A DNA stretch of 64,000 nucleotides from Marisa cornuarietis (GCA_004794655.1 SMMW01000584.1:5914501-5978500), one strand, 5' to 3'; numbered from the stretch's first letter, positions 47,241-59,058 are shown. The notes: a model not told the origin generated them from the letters alone. Numbers and translations are program-made.

Positions 47241-47859
47241 TCTTTCACAAGAAAAAAACGACAACAGAAGAGTTTAAAACGGTCGCCGTTTTATAATAGA
47301 AGTATATTATGTTATTTTCTCTGCATATTAATAACTTCTGCCTCTGGATCTTTTCCCCCCTAACCGACCTCCACTAAAACTAAGAAAGAACAGAGCACAT
47401 TTCAACGAAAAATTCAAATGGTCATCTCCGCAGGAAGGATTGAAAAAAGGAATAAGAAGCAAGCAAGAAATGATCCAAAAACAACAAACATAGAAGAAAC
47501 CAAACAATAAAAGAAAAGAATGGAAATGAAACTAAATAAACTAAATAGCAGAAAAAGTAGGAACTAATAAAAACTAACGGTTTGGGAAACATTTAGCATC
47601 CTAGTCGACAGGGCAGGAATTTTTGAGAAGCAGAAGCACAATGACTGCATAACGAGATTGATAAAATGAGGTACTGAAGCTGTTTTCCTTGTACTTCATT
47701 GTATCTTGTACTTACTATCACTATCGTGTATTCATTATTACTATCTTTATTCATCATCCCTATGCTGTATTCACTACACAAGGACAGAAGCATTCATGCC
47801 ACTAATGTCGGCTAACCCTCTTCCTCTGTTCACTTTCTTCCATTGAGTTGATAGACATA

Positions 47860-47990
47860 TACTCCTGCTGTCACTTGTACTGCTACTGTCACATATACTG
47901 CTGCTGTCACTTGTACTGCTACTGCCACAAATACTGTTGCTGTCACTCGTACTGCTACTGCCACATATACTGCTGCTGTCACAAAAAGTG
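47860..47990. repeat. 36-bp (2x18) minisatellite
   Basis: Alternating 18-bp half-units 'ctgctgtcacttgta' and 'ctgctactgccacatata' form about 3.5 units of 36 bp. On the - strand this reads as CDSSSTSDSSSICGSSST-like Ser-rich repeats within a 89-codon ORF, which I regard as a repeat artefact. Confidence 0.92.
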
Positions 47991-49224
47991 AGCATCTCCT
48001 CATGGATGGAAGGAGTGTTGAATGATGAATGGCTGGATCGCAAAAAAAAAGAAAATGACGAATAGAGGGTTCAGGGAGGAAAGATCACTGGATGGTTGGA
48101 TAACTGAACAGACCGATAGATGGATGTTTAATTGTACTTATTTATTTGTCATTTACTTAAAGACCAGTCTATTACATATCAATGTGGAAGACTGTGAAAA
48201 GCAAGAAAGTTACTAGCTCGAAACGTAGACTTTTGTGTCTCGCTACTCGTGTATCACAATGTCAAGGCTAATATGTGTTCTTTTAATGAGCAGTTTTTAT
48301 TAACTTTTTTACAAGTTTTCTTGTTATTAATACGCGGGTAATTCTAGGAGCATAATTATCCACATAGACTTGTTGGGATCTCCTGAGAAAATGAAATGAG
48401 AGTTTTCTCCATTAGCCATCTTCTGTCTGAATTTTTATTTTGTTCTTCTTGGCTCACGATGCCTTTTTTGTGTGGAGCGACTGATGTATGAAGCCTTGAT
48501 GCACGAGTCTGTGCATGTGGTGAATTACAAGATGATCAAGGCAGAGCTTTTTCCCGCTCTCATGCAGACGACTGACTAAGCACGAAATTAACAGTTCATC
48601 TGACGTCACTTCTTTTTTCTTCCTGATCAAAAGCAAAGAAAAACAAGTTTACTAACTTTTTTATCTTTGCACACTCGCCAAAGAATCCCCGAAAACAATG
48701 TATCCTGTGAAAACAGATTTTTCCATGGCTAAAATTAATCTTCTTACCATTGTTTACACCTGCCTTGCTGTGTGGACATAGCAGGGAAATTAAATCAAAG
48801 CACAGGTGACTAAAATGTTGTAAGTCGAGCAGGAAATTATTTTTCAAACGAGGGCTTTTGATTCATTATAAGACACTGATTTCAAAGACATGAGCGAACA
48901 AAAATAGATTTCGTTTGCAAGGTGCAAGTCATCGAGCATCCTTGTTCCATTCACGGCTTTGGAAAGAGGTCAAGACCTCATTTCGCGTGACGTCACAAAC
49001 GTCCGCGTACTGATTGGTCAACGTTTTTTTAACACGTGCTGAAGGTTCTTGCATTGGCTGCAACAGTTTGAATTTAGGTCAATCAACCTGTGCTTTGCAG
49101 AAAAAATTGAAATTCATCTTTCTTTTTTTTCATAACAGACTAGTTACAGTGCTAGTTTCTGTTAGCTCGCCGGATACTTTGATCTTGAAGATGATTGCGA
49201 TACACGCTTTGCATCTAAGTGTGC
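47991..49224. other. Non-coding stretch
   Basis: AT-rich. Short ORFs only, no repeat family recognised. The right edge holds the left copy of the LINE target-site duplication. Confidence 0.5.
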
Positions 49225-49234
49225 AATAGATAAA

Positions 49235-49665
49235 AGACAGGCAGGCAGACAGACAAATAAGATACGACTTTATTTATCCCGTAGGACAATTAGAAGCAGT
49301 TCTATATGGAAGCACAACAACAGTCGGCAATACCATAACACATTTATTCCCCCTCCACCAAACAGAGCCTCATACAATCATGATTTGGACTCGCGTGTGG
49401 TCCACATTGATTTGCACACAGTAGCTCTCAGAAGACGCACGGCCGAAACAACAAGGACCAGCCTCAATCTGTTGGCCCTGCATGCAGGCACACATAATCG
49501 GCGGCCCGACGGAAGTTGACAAAACTCTTCCAACATGCCTATCATCACGTAGACTTGCAGACACTTTCGAAAGTGCCTGCCGTTTAAACAGTGTCTGCAG
49601 GTCACTCTGGCCCCTCCCAGTAACTTTGGAGCAGGTGTATACAACACGATTCAAGCTGAAAGATA
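49235..49665 (-). mobile_element. 5'-truncated LINE 3' end with 10-bp TSD
   Basis: Non-LTR retrotransposon fragment on the - strand. From 49654 it encodes LNRVVYTCSK, then DLQTLFKRQALSKVSASLRDD. After a frameshift (about 49512-49524) it continues QLPSGRRLCVPACRANRLRL, ending near 49378. The order '(L)N(R)VV..SK..G..., L...L..KR...K......D, LPSGRR...P....NR' is the conserved segment after the reverse transcriptase domain of CR1/L2/RTE-like LINEs. The 3' end resembles the known 'gggataaataaagt' LINE tail (complement of 49265-49280), followed by a (CTGT)/(CTGC) tail. Identical aatagataaa 10-mers flank it at 49225-49234 and 49666-49675. Dead on arrival by 5' truncation. Confidence 0.85.
49378..49654 (-). 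pseudogene. LINE ORF2 C-terminal remnant, frameshifted
   Basis: Coding remnant inside the LINE fragment. The first frame covers about 45 residues (LNRVV...RDD...VLS). A different frame then supplies LPSGRRLCVPACRANR and about 25 more residues to a stop at 49378. The switch implies one indel since insertion or a defective source copy. RT catalytic motifs are absent because the copy is truncated upstream. Confidence 0.8.
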
Positions 49666-49675
49666 AATAGATAAA

Positions 49676-50449
49676 GAGATTAAAATAAAAAGGTAAAGAG
49701 AGAGAAAAAACACAAAAGTTTTGCTGTCATGAGATCTCTCTTCCGGCAGCTGCTGTCTTTCTTCATTCGATATTCCATAGCCTCACGTCTGACTTACTTA
49801 ATGATGTTAGTGCTGATCGCAGCTAACAGACTGAAAGAAAATCAAAGGAAAAATTGACGCGCGTATGCGAGCATGCCCGGGATAATGTGAATGCACGCGC
49901 AGCTAATTGAAAACCTTTACACATTTTGTCTCTTATTATCTGTATGAACACTCACATTAAAAACCGTTACGTCTAGCTAGTGTGTCCATCCTCTGCTTGT
50001 CTTGTAATAATATTAATAACATATTTGATCGCAGTCCGAAAAGATCAAAGATATTTACGTGGATAAGTGGATAACTAAGCCCTGGGAAGCATCTTTAACT
50101 TAAAATTCTGCGAATCTTCGTAAAATAATTCTAATTTTGGCATCAAATGCTTTTTTAACATATGAGAAAAACAGTGGAAGAAAATGTGTGTTTAAGTCTC
50201 GAATTCAAATCAGCCAGAGCCTATGCGCAAACATGTTTGTGCCTGGCATCGCGCACTCGGTGGATCACGTGACATGAGTAGGCGGTCCAATTGAAAAGCA
50301 AGTTCGTGATTTATAACTTTCCCCCCCCCCCAACTCCTTTTCAACTCTTTCTCTCTCTTTTTTTTATTTTAAGGCCAGTTCCGCCGGTCTTTTCTTCCAT
50401 TTTGTGGTAACGTAACTGGAACTTTTCATCACTCATCGTAATAATGGGA
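49676..50449. other. Non-coding stretch
   Basis: AT-rich; a CACGTG E-box (TCACGTGAC near 50265-50273) and a C-run at 50322-50331. No ORF support. Confidence 0.45.
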
Positions 50450-50690
50450 CTGGTGCCGTGCGCAGACCGGCGCTGCATCTGTAGTCGATGTTGACGACAG
50501 CCGAAAGAACACCGAAGAGGTGCATGACAGTGCTCGCCAATTGGCCGGCCCGTGTGGATAGAGCGCGACCTGGCGGCTGACAGCTCACGACGTGGAGACG
50601 TGACGTAATGTGACGTAAAGCAAGCGACGCTCGCGTGCCGCCACCACGCGCCTGGCAGGAGAGCATGCGTCATGGCGAGAAATTGATCAT
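50450..50690. promoter_or_regulatory. Candidate CpG-rich promoter with CCAAT box and paired CRE-like sites
   Basis: A CpG-dense island stands in AT-rich DNA. It holds CCAATTGG (50537-50544), readable as a CCAAT box on either strand, and two TGACGTAA octamers at 50601-50608 and 50611-50618, exactly 10 bp apart. TGACGTAA is a known CREB/ATF-type site. No TATA box was found at a fixed distance. Downstream, on +, a perfect CAG|GTAAGT donor (51426/51427) could end a 5' UTR exon. Function and direction are inferred. Confidence 0.45.
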
Positions 50691-51426
50691 TACCTGTCAA
50701 TCACTTCGCCAGAGGACTGCGAGTACCTCCCCTTTTCCCAATTCCTTGCTCCGTGTCTCCTGCCTGCTCCTGTTGGCAGGAAATCTCAACGTTGCAATTC
50801 TCCGATCGTTTTCTCCGCTTTTTCCGCTTCTTATTTTCTCTTTTTTGTTCTCCACGCACTTAACCAGTCTTCCGCGCTGGTTAATTCTCTCTCCTACAAC
50901 TCTTTCAACCCCGTTGGACCTTCTCCCCCCCCCTTCCCACACACACCAAAACCCGTCCATCGTCACCGTTATCACCCCTCCATCCTCCGAGGTTCAGACA
51001 GCATGTCCCCCCCAGTCGCCTTGACGCTTCTGCTCTCTCGGCATTCGATTCCCGTTTGTCGCCGGTGACAAGAAAGTTTGGCGGGCACTGCTGCGAGACC
51101 ATGCCAGCTGTTCGTACGAGTGCTTCTGCAGCCAATCCTTTAAGCGGCTGTGATCTGGGCCCTTGTCACAGACAACCTTAATGTGAGTGCAAGAAACCAG
51201 TTCATAGTGGGCCACACTGGCATCTGATCTGTTGTCACATACTCCAGGGTCTGCTTTCTTCCTGTAGTGCGTGTCTCTCGACAAAGTTCGACCTATCCGG
51301 CCCGAAGACATTTGAAGTCTTCTGTTCTTTTGTTTCCTTGACAAAAAGGTGTAAAAACTCACTTCTGCTTTTTTTCAAAACAAAGAAACCAAGAGGATTA
51401 TGCTTGTGATCTTCATCTGACTACAG
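50640..51426 (+). other. Possible non-coding first exon
   Basis: The segment between the candidate promoter and the consensus-perfect donor CTACAG|GTAAGT at 51426/51427. It carries several short ATG ORFs in different frames, the last reading ATG CTT GTG ATC TTC ATC TGA just before the donor. No transcription start can be fixed from sequence; the left limit is nominal. Confidence 0.28.
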
Positions 51427-52755
51427 GTAAGTACTTTTTTTTTTTTAGAAGAACGAGGAACAATAAGTTAATCAGCTAGTTGATAACAAAGAGCTTGTTA
51501 CAGTTTTCTTCAGCATTGTAGTGCTTTGTTGTTGTCTGTTGCTACAGGCTCATGCTCAGCAGGTAGCCGGTTTACCTTTCTGAAACTTTGCCAAACCAGG
51601 ATCGAAGTTTTCTTGGACGTAAGGCCTCCGAGATGTAAATAATTTACCGCTAACTTTATCTCCCTGACATTGAATCACCGTCAGTGTCAGAGGTTCCTAG
51701 GTACAGAAGCTAACTACAAACCTGGAACTGTTTTATTTTAAGAGTAAAAAGTCCTCCCTTGCCAAGACATTAATTATTAAGACCAGGTAGTCGCCTTTAG
51801 GCCTTATTCTTTCGTCATTTGAGGTAAAACTTTTTTCTACTTTTTGTTTTCACCGGGAAATCCATAGTATAAAGAAAAGATTTGTGACACCATGGGTTCT
51901 ATGTATCGGTCCAGGCCAAGCAAGTGTTAGCGTTTTGCAGTTTAGAGTAACTTGTTCAACCACTGAGTACATGAGGGTAGGGGCTATAAACAACTGACTG
52001 AATTGTGCTTTAATTTCGGTGTCGTGAAAGTTTGTAGTCAGTGACTCATCCATCGCTTTCTTTTACAGCTCCATGTGCTTGTTTTTTGTTTTTGTTTTTG
52101 TTTTTGCTACGTTGTTGCGGTCCCTTTGTTGGATATCCTAAAAAATGTATGAGTAAAAAAGGTGTTTGTAGATGAATTTCTAAGGAGGCTTATATTTTTT
52201 CGGGACAGGTCAAAATACATACCCAAATACACCCACGCAATCATACATTTTCAGGTACCCAGATATATGTAGACATCCAAATATTTAGAGATAAGATTGC
52301 TTCATACCTAAAACACCTGACCCCAATACTTGATCAGATTTGCGCCCACGCTTGTCGTACCGGTGTCTGACAAACAATCACCTGGATAGGATTTTGGTAT
52401 TGACAAAACTGAAAATCGTGACTTGTTTCACAGAAATCTGCCAATGTACAAACCTTCCAAAATAGTCGGAGACATGTTACAACACTATCGTTTATAAAAG
52501 CAATTCTTTTTGAAACTATGTAGTACCTTCTTTTGCCAGAGCAGGCAAAAATAATTAAGCTGTAACTTAATGTCTCTCGACTGAGTTAGGATTGTGCAAA
52601 CTTTTGCCATTTTACAAAAAGAACTCTGAAAGAGGCGGTCGCTTTCCTCTGATGTCTCTTACTGAAGTAACCACAGCTCGCGGAAAGGTCGTTGGCAAAG
52701 CTATTTATCCCGGCTCGTCATGTTATCTTCCGCTCCCCTCCCTCCATTGTTCCAG
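51427..52755 (+). other. Possible intron; no other feature
   Basis: AT-rich DNA from the perfect donor to the acceptor 'cctccctccattgttccag' (AG 52754-52755). No recognised repeat beyond TTTTTG runs near 52085-52105. Confidence 0.35.
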
Positions 52756-52793
52756 GACACGATGACAGACAGAACCTCCAGTCTTTCAGGAAC
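52756..52793 (+). CDS. Candidate small exon with start codon
   Basis: A 38-nt segment lies between a strong acceptor (gctcccctccctccattgttccag) and a strong donor AAC|GTGAGT (52793/52794). It contains ATG at 52762 with A at -3 and reads MTDRTSSLSG with two bases left over (phase 2). It could be the first coding exon of a gene driven from 50.6 kb. It is also open in phase 0 from upstream (DTMTDRTSSLSG) and in one other frame. No downstream partner exon was identified. Confidence 0.32.
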
Positions 52794-55279
52794 GTGAGTG
52801 TCACACACACACGAGTCCCTGGAGCGGGAGAGAATGGGTGTCTTGCTCGTGAGGCGACAGCATACACACGCTGCTCGTCACGGATGCACCGCGAGTCATG
52901 AGACGAGCAGAGAAAAGTCAGAAAGACAGACCAGCCGTTAGCTACACAAGTCAGGTAGCGACAAATGACGACGTGACGTGACGTGACGTGAAATCAGGTG
53001 TCGTCGGCCGCCTGCTGTAGGTGGCGTATTGATCGGACGCAGTCGCGCCACGGCTTCAAGCTTCTTGTCTCATAGGTGTGCTTATCTGCTAGAAAGGGGA
53101 AACGGGAGAAGACCGGCTGGAGGCGAGAAAAGTGGGAGAACCCACGTGACACAAAAAATATACTGGAATGAAGCACAATAAATGTGACGTATCGCTATTC
53201 CCTGCGTGGACGAAACCCGTCTCTTTTCAAAAGAGAGTGGTGACAGGTGAAAAACGGCAACTGTGTTTAGCATGATGTTATTTTTATTATTTTGTTGTTG
53301 CTTTCGTGACTAGAAAGTCGGTCTTTGTCTGCGAGCAGAATTTTTTTGTTTGGTCCTGCATATCGCATTTTGCAAATCCACAACACAGAATAAAAACAAA
53401 AAAATGACCTCCCTAAAAATCAATTAATCTGTTTATTCATCTCTCATACACCTCCGTCCATCTCTTCCTCCGACTCCCCTTCCCTAACACATACATCTTT
53501 CTTTCTTTCCGTGAGGGTTGATGACAAGAATGAATACTTAATAATTTCTGTTCTTTCACAATTCTTGTGCCAGGAAAGATGTCTTAAGTCTTCAGTGGAT
53601 GCCAATAAAAAAACATTTTCCGTCTAGTTTTATATTTAATAATGTCGACCTAAATAACTTTGCTGCAGATCTCCATGTGCATGTCTCTAGGGATCCATCT
53701 TGCCGTGATCTGTTGCTTGGTATAATATAATTTTAAATATATGAAAATTAACACATTCCTATGTAACTAGTGTCCAAGCACACACATCTCAGATTCCATG
53801 CGCTAAATAGCGCGATTTTGTTTTCAGATTAACGTATTAAACTCAACTATAATAACATCCTGGCATTCACTACTCTGGATTGTATCTCAGCCAGCATCAC
53901 CCAGTTGCACCCAATACTATCAGGCTGTCTTAATTAAAGCTTTGTCATAGGGGCTGTTGATTTTCTGTCTCCCAGCGATCGTTCAAATCGGCGGCTCATA
54001 TAAACCCACAAGAATTTCACATGCAGTTTTCCATTTCACTTTGAGTAGGTCGTTACGAGCTCAAGATTTCTCACAAGCAAACCTGTGAAAGTTTGAAGGG
54101 AACGCTATTCTACTAGATTGATCGTTCGGTACATGACACAGCATGAAGCATATAACAACGCACTGGAAACGCCTTTTTTAGTCGGCAACACACAGAGATT
54201 GATATTTAACCTAATTAAATATTTATTTAAAAGCACCTCGTTTATCTGTTTGCCTTTATCTTTGCAAAACAAAAGAACGGGGATGCTGCAACTTATAACT
54301 AAAATTATAGAGAGAGAGATACGCTGACCATATGAGACCAGCGACTAGTGATTGCTGACCACTTTATAACATTGCGGCTATTGTCTAAAAGGTGTGATGA
54401 GTTTGTCTGCAAGTTCCTTGAGACTGCGAAACCATTGTTTTTAATCTCTTGGATGACATCATAAAAGTCAAAGCTAGGTCTGTGTAACAAGTCAAACATG
54501 GGTGGGCAGACAACTCTAGTCCTTTGAACCCTTTCCTCTCCACCTGACGCACCTTCTACTTCTTTGAATAGTGTTGTGTTATGCGTGCTTTCCTGTATGA
54601 TTCTTATAACGAAGGTTTTTCTATTTTGTAAAACGCATCGAGCCTGCATGGTATTATTATTATTATTATTAACGATTGGTCTCATCTCTCTCACTGAATG
54701 CAACCCAGGCAACATAAGCTTATTTTGATGTCAATGTCTTTGACCTCTTTCTGTGAATAGCGATGTGTGTGAAGGTAGAGGACTATTCTTCCAGTTTGGG
54801 TAATGCCCACTTTGTACTGAGCTGTACTGAGTAATGTCAAATAAACTGCACTCTAGTAGACCTTTAACATCAGGTGAGCCATATCTCTTTAGCCGAGGAA
54901 TCGATCTCGGGCTTCAAAGGATTCTACTCCAGTCTGTCGTGTTTGTTCTACCTTTACCTGGCACTGGCTGGGGATGGAGAGAAGCCGCTACAAGCAGTGT
55001 TTACCTGTAATACAGCGGCCGCTTGTGCTGCGTTGTGTAGACCTGTGTTATCGAATGCGCTTTGTTCTGTCTCTTTATGTGTCTTAGTAGGCTGCTGTCT
55101 ATACGACTGTATTGTGCACGTGCATGTTTTGGTGATTATATATACGTGTGCCGGTGTGCGTGTATGTGTATGTGTGTGTTAGCGCAAGTGTGTGCAGAAG
55201 AAACGGGGAAAAGAAAGAATGAATGTTAAAGGCTGACAGATGGAGAGATAGATATCAAGGAAGTATCGTATGGGCAACG
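52794..55279. other. Non-coding stretch
   Basis: Contains a short (ACGTG)n run at 52966-52990 with four TGACG half-sites, an ATT run at 54652-54670 and AT-rich DNA. The 136-codon ORF at 54305-54715 (-) overlaps the ATT run (poly-Asn) and has no domain. Confidence 0.45.
52966..52990. repeat. (GACGT)n short tandem repeat
   Basis: Four to five GACGT units form repeated TGACGT CRE-like half-sites. Confidence 0.88.
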
Positions 55280-56415
55280 GCTGAAATGTCAGCAGTTTTG
55301 TGTCGAGACAGGGCATCGTGTCTGTGCAGCTGATGTATCAGAGATACTTATCATGACGTTGTTGTGTCAGACACAGTGCATCATGTTTATTGTGCTCTTC
55401 TTTCACACACAATGCACGTGTAGCTGTTGTATGAGACACAGTACGTGTGCAGTTTTCGTATCAGAATCATTGCATCATGTTTGTGTAATATCCTTATCAA
55501 CGACAGTAGATGTGCATCAGCTGTATCAGAGACAGTAATGTGCAGCTGGTGTATCAGAGTACATGAGTAGTTGCTTATCAGAGAAAGTAAAGTGTAGCTT
55601 CTGTGTCAGAGACAATAATGTGTAGCTTCTTTATCAGAGACTGTAAATGTCTAACTGCTGTATCAAAGACAGTAATGTCTAGCTGTTGTGTCAGATACAG
55701 TAAATGTGTAGCTGTTGTATCAGATACAGTAAATGTGTAGCTGCTTTATCAGAGACAAGAAAGTACCCGTGTAGCTTCTGTATCGGAGACAGTACATGTG
55801 TAGATGCTGTATCGGAGACAGTTTGTGTGTACCTGCTGTTTTACAGACAGTAATGTGTAGCTAGTGTATCAGAGACAGTATATTGTAGCTGCTGTATTTG
55901 AGATAGTAATATGTAACTGCTGTATCACTGACAGTACATGTGTAAGTGCTGTGTCAGAGACTAGACAGTTCATGTGTAGCTGCTGTATCAGACAAGACAG
56001 TAATGTGTAGCTGCTGTATCACAGACAATAAATGTGTAACTGGTGTATCAAAGATAGTACATGTGTAGCTGCTGTCTCAAAGACGATATAGTAAATGTGT
56101 AGCTAATCTATCAGAAACAGTACTTGTGTAGCTGGTGTCACAAACAGTACATGGGTAGCTGCTGTCACAGACAGTACATGTGTAACTATTGTATCAGAGA
56201 CAGGACAGAAATGTGTAGCTGCTATATCAGAGACGATACAGTAAATGTGTAACTAATCTATCAGAAACAGTACATGCGTAGCTGTTGTCACAGACAGTAC
56301 ATGTGTAACTGCTGTATCAGAGACAGGACAGTAATGTGTAGCTGCTATATCAGAGACGATACAGTAAATGTGTAACCAATCTATCAGAGACAGTACATGT
56401 GTAACCGCTGTACCC
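55280..56415. repeat. Diverged minisatellite, ~28-33-bp unit, ~1.1 kb
   Basis: About 35-40 units with the core 'agctgctgtatcagagacag' plus 'taatgtgt'. Units in the first 250 bp are strongly diverged and the rest are moderately so. A higher-order pattern appears near the right end: 'aatctatcag' recurs at about 56105, 56255 and 56377, each preceded by 'cagtaaatgtgta' and followed by similar unit sets. Occasional short ORFs (for example 56253-56450, -) are repeat artefacts. The same unit occurs inverted at 57524-57800. Confidence 0.95.
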
Positions 56416-57523
56416 AAAGAGTCTTTAGTTCCAATAACAAGTCCACGCACGCATTTCCGCTGGCACGCAACAGAGCTTTAGGAAATGATGGCAGAAGACA
56501 AAGAATCAGGAAAATTTCACGTTAAAGAACTCGAGACTCTCTAATCGATGATGGATCACAGGCAGCATCACTCATTACATTCGGTGGCACACACAGAAAT
56601 TCAGTCTTTCTTCTTGCTCTCACTTCTTTATATGTGAACGACACGCTTAACTACCGCGTTCTCGGCTGAGGAAATGTGTTTCCACTTCGTAGATACAGAC
56701 CATGTGCACCCGACCTTAGTAAACCTCGCCTACATGCCCTGCCCACACGTACCCACGAATATTTCAGAGGCACCCTACATAGCTGGCGCCACCCGAGGCT
56801 TAATAGTCACGAGTTCTGTATAAAATACTTTAAGAGCCAGATTATGATGCAAGCCGGAGTACTTTGAAGACACCCACAGTTTTCAGGGTATAAGGTACCT
56901 ACCACACCCATCCTTTGGGATTCAGCTGCAAAATAAGCCGCCACAGGCATAACTAGAAGCTGCAGGAAGCTGTTGCCTACATACAAACAAGATGAAAGTA
57001 CGGACACACACACTACACGCATGCATACAAACAGATATGCTTCATAACTTTTTTTATTCTTGCTGGAAGATTTTCTGCTAAAGTGATGTTTGTGGAGAAT
57101 ATTAGGGATATTTTTTCTAAATATTTTGTCTCCGCTTGAGAAGAAAATTGACCTGGGTGCCGAAGGTTGTCATAGACAGACCGGATTTATTTGCTGCTAC
57201 GTACGGTCTAATATTTGTATTGATCTCCCATTCACATACAGGAGAGAGAGGCGAGGACCAGTTGTTGCTGAGGTCTTGTCAATTTACTTGCATGATTGAC
57301 AGCTTCGGTCATTTGCGGGCTGCTTTCGGCATTCGTAATCCCAGCGCAGAAAACCCCTGGAGAGGGAACTGAACCCTGTCTCTGGTACACCAGCCTAATT
57401 TCCCTGAGTTTACTTCGCAACTTGACTGCTCCGTGACCAAACTGAAACAAAACGCTTGGAAATAAAAATGTGAATGGCTGATGAATTAGTTGGTGGGACT
57501 AAGACAGGTACAAACTGTGTCAC
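56416..57523. other. Spacer between inverted minisatellite arrays
   Basis: About 1.1 kb of unique-looking DNA with short ORFs (for example 56676-56867 +, 57136-57372 +) that have no recognisable domains. The sequence is not repeated elsewhere in the window. Confidence 0.5.
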
Positions 57524-57800
57524 TCGCGATCGTCTCTGATACAATAGCTACACATTACTGTATCGTCTCTGATACAATAGCTACACATTACTGTATCGTC
57601 TCTGATACAATAGCTACACATTACTGACTATCGTCTCTGATACAATAGCTACACATTACTGACTATCGTCTCTGATACAATAGCTACACATTACTGACTA
57701 TCGTCTCTGATACAATAGCTACACATTACTGTCCTGTCTCTGATACAGTAGTTACACATGTACTGTCTGTGACAGCAGCTACACATGTACTGTGACACAG
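57524..57800. repeat. Inverted, homogenised copy of the 55.3 kb minisatellite
   Basis: Six near-identical units of 33 or 36 bp ('gtctctgatacaatagctac' plus 'acattactg' and a short 'tatc' or 'actatc' spacer), followed by two to three diverged units ending near 57800. Each is the reverse complement of the 55.3-56.4 kb unit. Identity between neighbouring units is far higher than in the larger array. Confidence 0.95.
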
Positions 57801-59058
57801 TGACACATTTTATAGTAGTGTTGCATGGTTTACTGATACTTGACTACCGAAGTACTAGTGGAATACTTACTGTTCAGTATACTGACACTTATTAAATCGG
57901 CAAGATCTAACAACGGGAAGCCCTCGATATGACCATTTTATCAGGAGGATATGGTAGCACGACCTTCCCTTCCGAGATAAACCGTTTTTAAAGACATGTT
58001 TATTACAGCTTTTGCTGTACATTATACTACTTTACTTCTCCTCCTGTCTTTAACCAAAGTTCTCCCCTACCCTCTGGACTGTGAGGCAATAAACTGCAGC
58101 TGACTGTGAGCGAGGCATATCATGCTAAACAGGACGAATCGAAGGAGTGAGTTTGTGATATAACTATCGTATCACCGCATGTGAAAGGCAATCGCGGGGT
58201 GTCGGGTTACAGCAGACGTGTCATCGCATCCTGCAAGAGAAGGAAGTGCAAGTCATAAAGCAAGGCACAGCATTAAGCGCCGAGCGTGAGCAGCCTTCAC
58301 TAGCCGAGGCGTTAGAGCGCCCTGACCCAGTGATGTCAAAGATGCGCAGTGTTTATTGCGCAGCCTGGCTTGCATCACGCATCGCTTGCACTCTGAGCAC
58401 GAGCGCCCTGTCCACTGAAGCTGCGTAATTAACCCTAACAGCTTTTATCTGCTCTCTTCATCTGTACTTCCTTTTCGACCCATGGTTGCGCGCGGGGGGG
58501 TTGATAGCAGGGTGTCCCCGGTAGCACAGTGGCAATGCCCGGTGACACGGGCTTCTTTCATGAGCCGCGTATACCGGGTGGTCGTTTTCTTTTCTCAAAG
58601 AAATTTACCCTGCTTTTATCTGTTGTTATCACATAACCTACTGCTGCGGTTCGTTCGTCAATCAATATGTAAATGTTATCCAGAATCAAACATGAAATGA
58701 AGCTGATAGAGTTGATAGAGCACAGAGCTGTCCCTGGTCTCACAAACGCATTTTATTTATTTTTTTAACCAAAAAAGTACCTTGGTAATTTCTACCTATC
58801 AGCATCAAGAAGGTCACCGCCAAGGGACATTACTGAGGCGTTGCTCAGTCGTCGGGGCCTACTTTTTCGACGAGAATGAAATGGTCAATACAATGGCCAA
58901 AGCCTCTTGTAAGATTTTGCTAAGAATTTTGAAAAATTTCATTTTTTAATTACTCAAGCCATTGAGAAAGAAAGCTTGTAAGCTTGGGTAGGTCTTTAAA
59001 AATGTTTCGTGGAGCCGAGTAAGCAGCCCATAAGGCCCATAGGCTCAAGATTGCACAC
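57801..59058. other. Non-coding stretch
   Basis: Contains a CpG-richer patch at 58190-58430 with a 60-codon ORF (58246-58428, +) of no recognised family. A short A-box-like 'tagcacagtgg' near 58524 lacks a B box. No feature called. Confidence 0.45.

Larger units (their letters stand above)
49225..49675. repeat. 10-bp target-site duplications of the LINE fragment
   Basis: aatagataaa lies at 49225-49234 and 49666-49675, exactly adjoining the (CTGT)-type 3' tail and the 5' truncation point. The motif is low-complexity, so a chance match is possible, but both positions agree with the element limits. Confidence 0.7.

Noticed and set aside
58246..58600. A-box-like sequences (tagccgaggcg near 58300, tagcacagtgg near 58524)
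   Set aside because: No B box at tRNA spacing and no cloverleaf, so neither a tRNA gene nor a SINE can be claimed.
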